Of a stretch of DNA of 64,000 nt, positions 16,077-26,196 are shown piece after piece. Under the pieces are notes generated by a model that worked only from the letters and a program-made list of their open reading frames with translations, did not search any database and was not told the origin of the DNA. The DNA lies in the NCBI GenBank assembly GCA_023146255.1, contig JAGLCJ010000003.1, forward strand, positions 186,001-250,000. The letters run 5' to 3'. A program made the translations under genes and the position numbers. Each line of letters starts with the position of its first letter. Positions within the stretch are counted from its first letter, which is position 1. This stretch comes from Alcanivoracaceae bacterium. Lineage in GTDB: Bacteria; Pseudomonadota; Gammaproteobacteria; Pseudomonadales; Alcanivoracaceae.

Positions 16077-17183
16077 ATGAGCCAGACCCTTCTCTCCGTA
16101 CGCGGGATCAGCAAGCATTACGCCGGCAAGGCGGTGCTGCGTTCGCTTGATCTGGATATTTTCGATGGTGAGTTCCTGACCCTGCTCGGCCCGTCCGGTT
16201 GCGGCAAGACCACCCTGTTACGACTGCTGGCCGGTTTCGAGCGGGCCGACAGTGGCAGCCTGACGCTGGCCGGTCAGGACCTTTCCCCGGTGCCTCCGGA
16301 GCGGCGACCGCTGAATACCGTATTCCAGCAGTACGCCCTGTTTCCGCATATGACCGTGTTCGGCAATGTCGCCTATGGCCTGAAAATGGAAAAGCGGCCA
16401 AAGGACGAGATCCACCAGCGTGTCACTGATGTGCTGCGGATGGTGCAACTGGATCAGCTTGCTGACAGAAAGCCGCATCAGCTTTCCGGTGGCCAGCAAC
16501 AGCGCGTTGCCATCGCCCGGGCGGTGGTCAAGCGACCGCGGCTGCTGTTGCTTGACGAGCCGCTCTCCGCTCTCGATTACAAGCTGCGCCGGCAGATGCA
16601 GCTGGAGCTGAAGCGGCTGCAACGCGAGCTGGGCATCACCTTTGTGTTTGTCACCCATGATCAGGAAGAGGCGTTGTCGATGTCGGATCGGGTGGCAGTC
16701 ATGCGCGATGGTGTGATTCAGCAGCTTGGCACGCCGCGAGAGATTTATGAGCGTCCAGAGAATCTTTTTACCGCGCGCTTCGTTGGTGAAACCAATCTTT
16801 TTCCGGCCCGCGTCACGGCGGTCAATGGCGAGCGCATTGCCGTGGATATTCGTGGTCTGCCTCGTGATCTGCGCAAGCGGGAATTTCCCATTGAAGTGGG
16901 GCAGCAGGTCAATGTGTTGTTGCGTCCGGAAGATATTCGTGTGCTTGCCGCCGATGCCGATCATGGTTTTGCCGGCAAGGTGATAGAGCGCAACTACAAG
17001 GGCAGCACGCTGGATTCATTGATCCGTCTCGATGACGGCAATCTGGTACTGGCCAGCGAATTCTTTGACGAGGATGATCCGGCTTTTGATTACCGGCTCG
17101 GCGAGCCGGTCAAGGTCAGCTGGGTGGATGGCTGGGAATGGCTGCTGCCGATGGATGAAGAAGCTGATGCCATCCAGGCCTGA
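16077..17183 (+). CDS. potA: Polyamine ABC transporter ATP-binding protein
   Basis: Cytosolic ATPase of a spermidine/putrescine-type importer. The 368-aa product has Walker A GPSGCGKTT, the Q-loop at FQQYALFPHMTV, signature LSGGQQQR, Walker B LLLLDEPLSAL, the H-loop VTHDQEEALS, and a C-terminal TOBE domain (about 285-360) as in PotA. The start has AGGG shortly upstream. First gene of potABCD, all coupled by overlaps. Substrate is inferred from family and gene order; PotG-like putrescine ATPases cannot be excluded. Confidence 0.92.
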   Translation: MSQTLLSVRGISKHYAGKAVLRSLDLDIFDGEFLTLLGPSGCGKTTLLRLLAGFERADSGSLTLAGQDLSPVPPERRPLNTVFQQYALFPHMTVFGNVAYGLKMEKRPKDEIHQRVTDVLRMVQLDQLADRKPHQLSGGQQQRVAIARAVVKRPRLLLLDEPLSALDYKLRRQMQLELKRLQRELGITFVFVTHDQEEALSMSDRVAVMRDGVIQQLGTPREIYERPENLFTARFVGETNLFPARVTAVNGERIAVDIRGLPRDLRKREFPIEVGQQVNVLLRPEDIRVLAADADHGFAGKVIERNYKGSTLDSLIRLDDGNLVLASEFFDEDDPAFDYRLGEPVKVSWVDGWEWLLPMDEEADAIQA

Positions 17184-18030
17184 ACGCCAGCCATTTCGCA
17201 CTGCGGTTCTGATACTGGTGTGGAGCTGGCTGTTGCTGCTGGTACTGTTGCCGAACCTGCTGGTGATCGGCGCCAGTTTCATGACCCGTGATCCGTCCGA
17301 TTTTCTCTCCCTGCCACTGACGCTGGATAACTACCGGCGGCTTATGGACCCGCTTTATCTCCAGGTTTTTCTGCATTCCCTGTATATGGCGGCAGTCACC
17401 ACCGTGCTCTGTCTGCTGATCGGCTATCCGTTTGCCTGGGCGCTGGCACGGGTCGACAAGCGCTGGCAGACGCTGCTGATGTTCCTGCTGATTGTGCCGT
17501 TCTGGACCAACTCACTGGTGCGCACCTATGCGGTCAAGCTGCTGCTGGCTAGCAATGGCCTGATTAACAGTGCCCTGCAGTCGCTCGGCATTACTGAAGC
17601 GCCGATCACCATGCTGTACACAGAAGGTGCGGTGATTGTCGGGCTGGTTTATCTGTTGCTGCCGTTTATGATTCTGCCGTTGTATGCGGTGTTTGAGGAT
17701 CTGCGCCGGGAATTACTGCTGGCCTCGCATGATCTCGGCGCCGGTCGGCTGGCGACCTTTTTTCATGTGGTGCTGCCACTGACTTTGCCGGGGGTGATTG
17801 CCGGCGTGCTGCTGGTACTGCTGCCGGCCATGGGCATGTTCTATGTCGCCGATGTGCTCGGTGGAGCGAAAAACCTGCTGGTGGGTAACGTTATCAAGAA
17901 CCAGTTTCTCGATGCTCGCGACTGGCCATTTGGTGCCGCCGCCAGCGTGCTGCTGACACTGGCCATGGCGGTACTGTTGCTGGCCCATCGCCTGAGTCGT
18001 CGGCGTCTTGGCGAGGAGGGCGAGACATGA
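17167..18030 (+). CDS. potB: Polyamine ABC transporter permease (PotB/PotH type)
   Basis: Inner-membrane permease with about six spans and the EAA-like loop LLLASHDLGAGRLATFFHVVLPLTLPG. The 287-aa form starts at the ATG at 17167, within the end of potA; an in-frame ATG at 17155 is an alternative, and neither has a strong ribosome site (GAAGAAG is nearest to 17167). The motif LPNLLVIGASFMTRDPSDF matches the PotB first span and loop. Overlaps potC by 4 bp. Confidence 0.92.
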   Translation: MPSRPERQPFRTAVLILVWSWLLLLVLLPNLLVIGASFMTRDPSDFLSLPLTLDNYRRLMDPLYLQVFLHSLYMAAVTTVLCLLIGYPFAWALARVDKRWQTLLMFLLIVPFWTNSLVRTYAVKLLLASNGLINSALQSLGITEAPITMLYTEGAVIVGLVYLLLPFMILPLYAVFEDLRRELLLASHDLGAGRLATFFHVVLPLTLPGVIAGVLLVLLPAMGMFYVADVLGGAKNLLVGNVIKNQFLDARDWPFGAAASVLLTLAMAVLLLAHRLSRRRLGEEGET

Positions 18031-18797
18031 AAACCTGGCTGCCTCGCACTTACCTGTTTCTAGTGTACGCGCTTTTGTACCTGCCGATCGCGGTGCTGGT
18101 GGTGTACTCGTTCAATGATTCACGCACCGCCTATCGCTGGGGTGGCTGGAGTCTGCGCTGGTATGAGGCGCTGTTTAGCAATCATGCCATGGTGCAGGCG
18201 ATGTGGAATTCGCTTTGGCTGGCACTGGCGGCGGCGACGGTGTCGACACTGATCGGCGCGCTCACCGCGCTGGCGCTGCAGCGCTACCGCTTTCGCGGCA
18301 AAAAAGCCCTGCGCGGCATGCTGTTTGTGGTGATGATGTCGCCGGAAATCGTGCTGGCCATTTCCCTGTTGGCGCTGTTTCTTTTGATCGGTTTACAGCT
18401 TGGTTTTATCTCCCTGCTGCTAGCTCATGTGACCTTTTGCCTGCCGTTTGTGGTGATTACCGTGGCGGCAAGGCTGAACGGCCTTGACCAGCGCCTGCTG
18501 GAGGCAGCGCGGGATCTCGGCGCCGGGGAGTTCACTACGATGCGCACCATTTTGGTGCCGGTAATGATGCCGGCGCTGCTGGCTGGCTGGCTGCTCGGTT
18601 TTACCCTGTCGCTGGACGATGTGGTGGTCAGCACCTTTGTCAGTGGCCCGAGCTATGAGATATTGCCCCTGCGCATTTACTCGATGGTGCGTGTCGGCCT
18701 GAAGCCGGAGGTCAATGCCCTGGGCAGCCTGCTGCTGGTGTTCTCGCTGATCATGCTGGTGATTTCCCAACTTATTCTGATGAGGAGCAAGCGATGA
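18027..18797 (+). CDS. potC: Polyamine ABC transporter permease (PotC/PotI type)
   Basis: Second permease of the importer (256 aa), with six hydrophobic spans, the PotC-like YSFNDSRTAYRWGGWSLRWY segment after the first span, and the coupling loop LLEAARDLGAGEFTTMRTILVP that contacts the ATPase. The LSLDDVVVSTFVSGPSYEILPL stretch (about 195-216) is typical of PotC/PotI. ATGA overlaps at both ends couple its translation to potB and potD. Confidence 0.93.
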   Translation: MKTWLPRTYLFLVYALLYLPIAVLVVYSFNDSRTAYRWGGWSLRWYEALFSNHAMVQAMWNSLWLALAAATVSTLIGALTALALQRYRFRGKKALRGMLFVVMMSPEIVLAISLLALFLLIGLQLGFISLLLAHVTFCLPFVVITVAARLNGLDQRLLEAARDLGAGEFTTMRTILVPVMMPALLAGWLLGFTLSLDDVVVSTFVSGPSYEILPLRIYSMVRVGLKPEVNALGSLLLVFSLIMLVISQLILMRSKR

Positions 18798-19831
18798 AGA
18801 AGGTTGCACTCGCCGCCATGTTGGCGGCCGCGCTGGCAGGCTGCAGCAAGCAGGAAGAGCAGGTTCTGAACCTGTACAACTGGTCCGAATACATGCCGCA
18901 GACCGTGCTCGACCAGTTCACCGAGGAGACCGGCATCAAGGTGGTCTACACCACCTACGACAGCAATGAGGCCATGTATGCCCGGCTCAAGCTGCTCGAC
19001 GAAAGCAGCCAGTATGATCTTGCCGTGCCGTCCACGTATTACGTCAACAAGATGCGCAACGAAGGCCTGTTGGCGCCGATTGATCGCAGCAAACTGAGCG
19101 GCTTCGACAATATTGATTCGACCCTGGTGAATCTGGATATCGATCCGGGTAACCAGTACAGCGTGCCCTATCTGTGGGGCACCACCGGTATCGCGGTGAA
19201 CGGTGATGCGATTGATCCGGCCACGGTGACCAGCTGGGCCGATCTTTGGAAGCCGGAATACCAGGGCCGCATCATGATGATGAATGACGTACGCGAGGTA
19301 TTCCATGTCGGCCTGCGTGTGCTGGGTTACTCAGCGAACAGCACCAATCCGGAAGAAATCGAAGCCGCTTACAGCAAGCTGGCGGAGCTGATGCCGGGCG
19401 TTCGTACTTTCAATTCCGATGCGCCGCGCATGCCCTATCTGGAAGGCGAAACCGATATCGGCATGATCTGGAATGGCGAGGCGGTGATGGGCGCGGAAGA
19501 TCTGCCAGCGCTGACCTATATCTATCCGCAGGAGGGCGCGATTGTCTGGTTCGACAGCTTTGTGATTCCGAAAAACGCGAAAAATGTTGAGGCTGCGCAC
19601 AAGTTTATCGACTTTATGCTGCGCCCGGAAATTGCCGCAGAGATCAGTACCGACATCGGCTATGCCACCCCTAACCTGCCGGCGCGGGAACTGCTGGATG
19701 AAGAGGTAAAGGCAGATCGTGCGGTGTATCCGGCGGCCGAGGACATGGTCAACGCCGAAGTGCAGGAAGACGTTGGCGAAGCACTGCTGGTGTACGAGAA
19801 GTTCTGGGAGATGCTGAAAGCGGGGCAGTAA
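18794..19831 (+). CDS. potD: Polyamine-binding protein, predicted lipoprotein
   Basis: Substrate-binding component (345 aa) resembling PotD/PotF: LNLYNWSEYMPQTVLDQFTE, YDSNEAMYARLKL, LAVPSTYYVNKM, YLWGTTGIAVN and WNGEAVMG are family stretches. Unlike soluble E. coli PotD, the signal ends in a lipobox (LAAALAGCSK), so it should be tethered to a membrane. Residues that contact polyamine, such as the Trp/Tyr/Asp in NWSEY and VWFDSFVIPKNA, are present. Putrescine versus spermidine preference cannot be read. A strong terminator follows. Confidence 0.92.
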   Translation: MKKVALAAMLAAALAGCSKQEEQVLNLYNWSEYMPQTVLDQFTEETGIKVVYTTYDSNEAMYARLKLLDESSQYDLAVPSTYYVNKMRNEGLLAPIDRSKLSGFDNIDSTLVNLDIDPGNQYSVPYLWGTTGIAVNGDAIDPATVTSWADLWKPEYQGRIMMMNDVREVFHVGLRVLGYSANSTNPEEIEAAYSKLAELMPGVRTFNSDAPRMPYLEGETDIGMIWNGEAVMGAEDLPALTYIYPQEGAIVWFDSFVIPKNAKNVEAAHKFIDFMLRPEIAAEISTDIGYATPNLPARELLDEEVKADRAVYPAAEDMVNAEVQEDVGEALLVYEKFWEMLKAGQ

Positions 19832-19844
19832 TGCTGCCTGACTG

Positions 19845-19875
19845 AAAAGAAGGGCGCCATTGGCGCCCTTCTTTT
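19845..19875. terminator. Bidirectional intrinsic terminator (potD / sufE)
   Basis: AAAAGAAGGGCGCC (19845-19858) pairs perfectly with GGCGCCCTTCTTTT (19862-19875) over a 3-nt loop. The arm ends give a U-rich tract on both strands. It separates the convergent potABCD and suf operons and should stop both. Confidence 0.9.
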
Positions 19876-19894
19876 ATTCCGTTTGCCGCGCAGC

Positions 19895-20341
19895 TCAGAC
19901 CAGCTTTCCAGCCTCGGAGCGGATCCGCTCCACCATCGCCTGCACACCGTTACCGCGGGTCGGGCTCAGGTGCTTGAGCAGGTCGAGCTTGCTGAAATAG
20001 GTTTCCATGTCGTAGTCAAGAATGTCCTGCGGCGACTTCCGGTTCAGCGCCGCCAGCACCATGGCGGCAAGACCGCGGACGATCAGCGCATCACTGTCGA
20101 CGGCGAGATACAACTTGTTCTCGGCCGGATCAAAGTGTTCCGCCAGCCACACCTGACTCTGGCAGCCACGAACAAAGCGGTCTTCGGTTTTCAGTGCATC
20201 CGGCAACGCCGGCAGCGATTTGCCCAGATCAATGATGTAGCGGTAACGCTCCTCCCAGTCATCGAGGAAACCGATGCTGTCGAGTACTTCCTCGGCGGTG
20301 ATCGAGCTGCCGAAGGGGGAGTCGGTGTAAAAAGATTCCAT
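19895..20341 (-). CDS. sufE: SufE-type sulfur acceptor
   Basis: Accepts persulfide sulfur from SufS and passes it to the SufBCD scaffold. The 148-aa protein shows the SufE landmarks: FLDDWEERYRYIIDLGKSLPALP and the acceptor cysteine in VRGCQSQVWL, then FDSDA-like and LDYDMETYFSKLDLLKHLSPTRGNG. Last gene of the suf operon, its ATG overlapping the sufT stop. SufE rather than SufU is the acceptor here. Confidence 0.96.
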   Translation of the reverse strand: MESFYTDSPFGSSITAEEVLDSIGFLDDWEERYRYIIDLGKSLPALPDALKTEDRFVRGCQSQVWLAEHFDPAENKLYLAVDSDALIVRGLAAMVLAALNRKSPQDILDYDMETYFSKLDLLKHLSPTRGNGVQAMVERIRSEAGKLV

Positions 20342-20883
20342 CAGAACAATCCGAGTTCGAGTTGGGCTTCTTCGGTCATCATGTCGCGGCTCCAGGCTGG
20401 CTCGAACACCAGCTCCACTTCAACCTTGTCGACATTCGGGATCAGGCCGAGGCGATATTCCACATCACTGATCAGCACCGGGCCCATGCCACAGGTGGGG
20501 GCGGTCAGGGTCATCCGTACCTGCACCACGTTCTGGTTGTCGCGGCGAATGACCTCGCAGCCATAGACCAGACCGAGATCGACAATATTGACCGGGATTT
20601 CCGGGTCGAAGATGGTGCGCATCACCTTGTCGATATCATTGCGGCGGACGCTGCCGTCCGCTGCAGCCGGTTCAAAGTCGAGCTCAAGGGGCTGCATGCC
20701 GATGGCATCACCGTCGGTGCCGTCGATGCGCGCCATGTTGCCACCCACGGTGACGGTCCAGGTGCCGCCGAGCGCCTGCTTGATGTTGACGAAAGTATTC
20801 TTCTTGATGGTGATCGGCGAGCCGGCCGGCACCAGCCGGGCAGCCACATCACGCTGGGTGACAACCGTGCGCTGTTCGCTCAT
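20341..20883 (-). CDS. sufT: SufT, DUF59/MIP18-family Fe-S maturation factor
   Basis: A 180-aa protein with an N-terminal extension (about 1-90) and a C-terminal DUF59 domain containing FDPEIPVNIVDLGLVYG and the conserved cysteine in LTAPTCGMGPVLISDVE. This family is found in suf operons and helps load clusters onto target proteins in some bacteria. The ATG at 20883 overlaps the sufA stop by 4 bp, deciding the start over an upstream in-frame codon. Its exact biochemical step is not settled in the literature. Confidence 0.93.
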   Translation of the reverse strand: MSEQRTVVTQRDVAARLVPAGSPITIKKNTFVNIKQALGGTWTVTVGGNMARIDGTDGDAIGMQPLELDFEPAAADGSVRRNDIDKVMRTIFDPEIPVNIVDLGLVYGCEVIRRDNQNVVQVRMTLTAPTCGMGPVLISDVEYRLGLIPNVDKVEVELVFEPAWSRDMMTEEAQLELGLF

Positions 20884-21239
20884 GCGTTGACCGTGAAGCT
20901 CTCGCCACAGCCACATTCGCCAGTGGCGTTCGGGTTGCGGAACTTGAAGAAGCTGTTAACGCCTTCAGTGACATAGTCGATTTCGGTACCGTTGACGATG
21001 CCAACGCTGCCACTGTCGATAAACAGGGTCACATCATCGGCAATGGCGATCGACTTGTCCTGCGGATTACTGTCGCGGACATAGTCGAGCACATACATAT
21101 AGCCGGAGCAGCCGGATGGCTTCACTGCCAGTCGCAGGCCGCGGGCCGCTTCGCGGCGGATTTCCTTGCGGGCCTGTTGTTCGGCGGTCGGCGTCATGCG
21201 GATGCTGACGTCGCCGGGCACAAAGGTCTGTACGCTCAT
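20880..21239 (-). CDS. sufA: A-type Fe-S carrier (SufA-like)
   Basis: HesB/IscA-family carrier that receives clusters from the scaffold and delivers them to apo-proteins. The 119-aa product has the three conserved cysteines: CSGYMY in the middle and GECGCGESF at the C-terminus. Its location between sufS and sufT makes it the suf-linked member. ATG start with a GAGGCG site; ends in an ATGA overlap with sufT. Confidence 0.95.
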   Translation of the reverse strand: MSVQTFVPGDVSIRMTPTAEQQARKEIRREAARGLRLAVKPSGCSGYMYVLDYVRDSNPQDKSIAIADDVTLFIDSGSVGIVNGTEIDYVTEGVNSFFKFRNPNATGECGCGESFTVNA

Positions 21240-21251
21240 GGTGGACGCCTC

Positions 21252-22463
21252 CTAGAGAAAACTCTTCACTTTTTCCAGCGCCGTAAACAGGCGCTCGATA
21301 TCACTGCTGTCATTGTAGATTGAGAATGATGCGCGCACCGTGCCGGGAATGCCAAGGCAATCCATCAGTGGCATGGTGCAGTGATGGCCGGTGCGTACTG
21401 CCACGCCCTGCTGGTCGAGCAGCTGGCCAACATCATGCGGATGGGCGCCATCAAGCAGGAAAGACATCACTGCGACCTTGCCGGGCGCAGTGCCGATCAG
21501 ACGCATGCCAGCAAAGGCTTCGGCACGAGTGGTGGCGTCGCGTAGCAGCGCAGCTTCATGGGCGGCCAGTGCGGTGCGATCCTGCGCTTGCAACCAGTCA
21601 ATGGCGGCGCCCAGACCGACGGCACCGGCGATGTTCGGAGTGCCGGCTTCAAACTTGTACGGCAGCCGGTTCCAGGTGCTGCGCTCGAAGCTGACGGTTT
21701 CAATCATCTCGCCGCCGCCGAGCCAGGGTGGCATGGCTTCCAGTAGTGCCTTGCGACCATACAGCACACCGATACCGGTGGGGCCGAATAATTTGTGGCC
21801 GGAAAACGCATAGAAATCACAATCCAGCGCACGCACATCGACGCCGAAGTGGGATACCGCCTGAGCACCGTCCAGCAGGGTTACGGCGCCAACCGCTTTG
21901 GCATCGCGGATCATTTCGGTCACCGGATTGACCGTGCCAAGAGCGTTGGATACCTGAGTCACCGCGACAATGCGGGTGCGCTCGTTTAGCAGGGCGCGAT
22001 AAGCGGCCAGATCCAGACTGCCATCCGCCTGCAGCGGAATGACTTTGAGAATGGCGCCGCTGCGCTCGCAAGCCATCTGCCAGGGAACAATGTTGGAGTG
22101 ATGCTCAAGGGTAGAAATCACTACCTCATCGCCGGCCTTCAGGCTGGCGCCATAGCAGCTGGCCACCAGATTGATGCTCTCGGTGGTGCCACGGGTCCAG
22201 ATGATTTCCTCGCGGCTGGCGTTAATAAAATCCGCCACGCTTTGCCGCGCGTTTTCGAATCGGGCGGTGGCCTCATCACTGAGGTAATGGGCACCACGAT
22301 GCACATTGCTGTTGCATTCGCGGTAGTAGGCATCAATGGCCTGAATCACGGCTTCCGGCTTTTGCGTGGTGGCGCCATTGTCGAGATACACCAGCGGCTT
22401 GCCGCGTACGCTCTGCGACAGAATCGGAAACTGGCCACGCAGGGCGGCAATATCCAGGCTCAT
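21252..22463 (-). CDS. sufS: Cysteine desulfurase SufS
   Basis: Group II PLP desulfurase that works with SufE. The 403-aa protein has the PLP-lysine motif AFSGHKLFGPTG, the HH pair in TLEHHSNIVPW, and the persulfide cysteine in the short RTGHHCTMPLM loop that marks SufS rather than IscS. The window thus holds two different desulfurases. Overlaps sufD by one base at 22463. Confidence 0.97.
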   Translation of the reverse strand: MSLDIAALRGQFPILSQSVRGKPLVYLDNGATTQKPEAVIQAIDAYYRECNSNVHRGAHYLSDEATARFENARQSVADFINASREEIIWTRGTTESINLVASCYGASLKAGDEVVISTLEHHSNIVPWQMACERSGAILKVIPLQADGSLDLAAYRALLNERTRIVAVTQVSNALGTVNPVTEMIRDAKAVGAVTLLDGAQAVSHFGVDVRALDCDFYAFSGHKLFGPTGIGVLYGRKALLEAMPPWLGGGEMIETVSFERSTWNRLPYKFEAGTPNIAGAVGLGAAIDWLQAQDRTALAAHEAALLRDATTRAEAFAGMRLIGTAPGKVAVMSFLLDGAHPHDVGQLLDQQGVAVRTGHHCTMPLMDCLGIPGTVRASFSIYNDSSDIERLFTALEKVKSFL

Positions 22464-23683
22464 TACAGTGCCTCGCCGAGCCAGCTGATGGCCCAGTCGC
22501 GTACCGCCTCGTCGGCCATGGCCAGCAGGGTTTCATTAACAAAGCCGGTGCCGAGCATGCGGGTTGCCGTGCCTTCATCGATGCCCCGCGAGCGCAGGTA
22601 GAAAAGCTGCGCCGGGTCCATCTTGCCCATGGTGGTGCCGTGGGCGCACTTGACGTCGTCGTTATAGATTTCCAGTTCAGGCTTGCTGTCGATCTCGGCT
22701 TCGTTGGACAGCAGCATGTTGTTATTCGACAACGCTGCATCGCTGCCTTTGGCATAGGGGTGAATATGGATGCGACCGTTAAACACGGCGCGGCCTTTTT
22801 CTCCGGCAATGCCCTTGTAAACCTGATCAGAATGGCAATGCGGAGCGACATGCTCGACATTGATATGGTTGTCGATATGGCTCTTGTCGCGGGCAATAAA
22901 TACGCCGCGCATGGCAAGTGTGGCGCCGCTTTCCAGCATCCGCACATGCACATCATTGCGGCGCAGCACATTGCCGCGCATCAGTTGGCTGGAATCGACC
23001 CGGCTGTCACGCTGCTGGTCAATCTGCAGGTTGCCGATATGCAGACTGTCCGCGCTTTCACTTTGTAGCCGGTAGTGGGTCAGTTTGCTGTTGGCGCCGG
23101 CCAGAATACGGGTCATGGCATTGGCCAGCACCGGGCCGCTGCCAAGGTAGTGTTCAATCAGGGTCAGCTCGCTGCCTTCGGCCAATTCCACCTGCAGCCG
23201 GTTGCTGGCATGGCAGGGCGCATCGCTCTGGTTGCAGAACACCACATGGACAATGCCGGCCACTTTGCGGTTGCGTTCGGTTTTCAGCAGCAGGCCGCCG
23301 CTCAGGCTGGCGCTGTTGAGCCAGCCGAACAGCGTGTCCGGGGTCACTTCAGCGGCTTCATTATCGGATAGCAGCAATGCGCTCAGGCCGTCAGGCAGGG
23401 TCGGAAGCTGCTCTGGCAGAAAGCCGTTGCCAATAACGATCACGCAGTCGCCCAGCGCCGGCACATCTGCAGACTGATGCACGGGTGCGGCAGCATTCTC
23501 CAGCTGGCCCGCGGTCAGCGCATTGAGGCCGGTGTATTTCCACGCCTCGTGACGTTTTTCCGGAAACGGCAGCAGTTGCAATTGTTTCAGCGCACGCTTG
23601 CGCAGGGCTGTCAGCCCATCATCACGGTGAGCCTGACTGGCCAGCGCCAGCACGCTGTCTTTCAGTTGCTCGGCCGGGGTCAT
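22463..23683 (-). CDS. sufD: Fe-S assembly protein SufD
   Basis: Scaffold subunit that forms SufBC2D. The 406-aa product belongs to the SufB/SufD family, with the C-terminal core KSHIDNHINVEHVAPHCHSDQ, the histidine used in cluster building in SufD proteins, and CAHGTTMGKMDPAQLFYLRSRG. The N-terminal part is divergent, as usual. The ATG lies 4 bp inside the sufC stop region, indicating coupled translation. Confidence 0.96.
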   Translation of the reverse strand: MTPAEQLKDSVLALASQAHRDDGLTALRKRALKQLQLLPFPEKRHEAWKYTGLNALTAGQLENAAAPVHQSADVPALGDCVIVIGNGFLPEQLPTLPDGLSALLLSDNEAAEVTPDTLFGWLNSASLSGGLLLKTERNRKVAGIVHVVFCNQSDAPCHASNRLQVELAEGSELTLIEHYLGSGPVLANAMTRILAGANSKLTHYRLQSESADSLHIGNLQIDQQRDSRVDSSQLMRGNVLRRNDVHVRMLESGATLAMRGVFIARDKSHIDNHINVEHVAPHCHSDQVYKGIAGEKGRAVFNGRIHIHPYAKGSDAALSNNNMLLSNEAEIDSKPELEIYNDDVKCAHGTTMGKMDPAQLFYLRSRGIDEGTATRMLGTGFVNETLLAMADEAVRDWAISWLGEAL

Positions 23684-24435
23684 GCGGATTCTTCCTCGCC
23701 GGTCAGCCAGCCATAGCCTTTCTGTTCCAGCTCCAGCGCCAGTTCCTTGCCGCCGGACTTGATGATTCTGCCGCCGGCCAGCACATGCACATGGTCCGGC
23801 ACGATGTAATCGAGCAGACGCTGATAGTGGGTCACCAGAACAATGGCGCGGTCCGGGCTGCGCAGTGCATTAACGCCTTTGGCGACAACCTGAAGCGCAT
23901 CAATATCGAGGCCGGAGTCGGTTTCATCCAGCAGCGCCAGTTTCGGTTCCAGCAGCATCATCTGCATGATCTCGTTACGCTTCTTTTCACCGCCGGAAAA
24001 GCCTTCGTTAACGCCGCGCTTGAGAAACTGTTGATCCAGATTGACCTGCTGGCAGGCTTCACGGGCGCGACGCAGCAGACTGACCGCATCCAGCGGTTCC
24101 TTACCCTGCGCCGCGCGCACGGCTTCCAGTGATGCCTTGAGGAATTCCATGTTCGAGACGCCGGGAATTTCCACCGGATACTGGAATGCCAGAAAAATAC
24201 CGGCGCGGGCGCGCTCTTCGGTTTCCATGTCGGCCACCGGCTTGCCTTCGAACAGCACTTCACCACTGGTGATCTCATAGCCGTCGCGGCCGGCCAGCAC
24301 ATTCGACAGGGTGCTTTTGCCGGAGCCGTTCGGCCCCATGATGGCGTGTACTTCGCCCGGTTTGACCGACAGCGTCAGGCCCTTGAGGATTTCCTTGCCG
24401 TCGACGGCGGCGTGCAGATCGCGAACTTCAAGCAT
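23680..24435 (-). CDS. sufC: Fe-S assembly ATPase SufC
   Basis: Soluble ABC ATPase of the SUF scaffold. The 251-aa product starts MLEVRDLHAAVDGKEILKGL and has Walker A GPNGSGKST, the SufC-specific signature FSGGEKKRNEI, Walker B LLDETDSGLD and the His motif VTHYQRLL. The frame is open upstream, but the start at 24435 matches the family N-terminus. Placed between sufB and sufD. Confidence 0.97.
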   Translation of the reverse strand: MLEVRDLHAAVDGKEILKGLTLSVKPGEVHAIMGPNGSGKSTLSNVLAGRDGYEITSGEVLFEGKPVADMETEERARAGIFLAFQYPVEIPGVSNMEFLKASLEAVRAAQGKEPLDAVSLLRRAREACQQVNLDQQFLKRGVNEGFSGGEKKRNEIMQMMLLEPKLALLDETDSGLDIDALQVVAKGVNALRSPDRAIVLVTHYQRLLDYIVPDHVHVLAGGRIIKSGGKELALELEQKGYGWLTGEEESA

Positions 24436-24478
24436 GTGCGTATCCTGAATACGTAATAAATCAATCAGCGTGGTGGGA

Positions 24479-25921
<1,443 letters not shown>

Positions 25922-25954
25922 TCATGCTCTCCGGGCCCGCGCGTGCGCAGCGGA

Positions 25955-25988
25955 ATTGTCTCAATACCTGACTAAAACAGTCAACTAT
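25955..25988 (-). promoter_or_regulatory. IscR type-1 operator and promoter of the suf operon
   Basis: ATACCTGACT, AAAA, CAGTCAACTAT (plus strand 25964-25988) is a near-ideal, almost palindromic type-1 IscR site. On the minus strand TTGACT (25979-25984) and GACAAT (25955-25960) are spaced 18 nt and form a credible promoter, with the operator covering its -35. Holo-IscR would repress sufB onward. Inspection only. Confidence 0.85.
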
Positions 25989-25997
25989 TGATCGGGT

Positions 25998-26025
25998 GAA
26001 GACGGGGTCAGCGGTTGCCGTCTTC
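25998..26025. repeat. 8-bp inverted repeat upstream of the suf promoter
   Basis: GAAGACGG (25998-26005) and CCGTCTTC (26018-26025), 12-nt spacer. It lies between the divergent suf and ndk promoters and outside both expected transcripts, so a DNA-binding site is more likely than an RNA hairpin. Confidence 0.35.
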
Positions 26026-26046
26026 GGCGATACTCGGTAAGTGTGT

Positions 26047-26061
26047 GCTTACATAGTAAGC
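26047..26061. promoter_or_regulatory. 15-bp palindrome, unknown operator
   Basis: GCTTAC-ATA-GTAAGC is a perfect palindrome with a 3-nt centre, 46 bp before the ndk -10 box. I do not recognise the protein that would bind it. Confidence 0.35.
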
Positions 26062-26106
26062 TCATGACCAGCTCCGGGAGTGGTATAAAAACAGGTCCCG
26101 GATGCG

Positions 26107-26112
26107 TATAAT
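26107..26112 (+). promoter_or_regulatory. -10 box of ndk
   Basis: A consensus TATAAT lies 84 nt before the ndk ATG. The -35 region at 17 nt (TATAAA) is poor. The leader of about 75 nt is GC-rich. Confidence 0.6.
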
Positions 26113-26196
26113 GCCGCGCTCCCGCGTCTGGCCGCACCTGAGTGGTGGTCGCGGGCCGCAACTTTATCCGAAACCCGAGCCGAAAGAGAGGATCCG

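Noticed and set aside
15818..16150. Plus-strand frame starting MNNSPVASQ before potA
   Set aside because: Only the last part looks PotA-like in hydrophobicity and it is out of frame with the ATPase; potA starts cleanly at 16077 with no frameshift in the ABC motifs.
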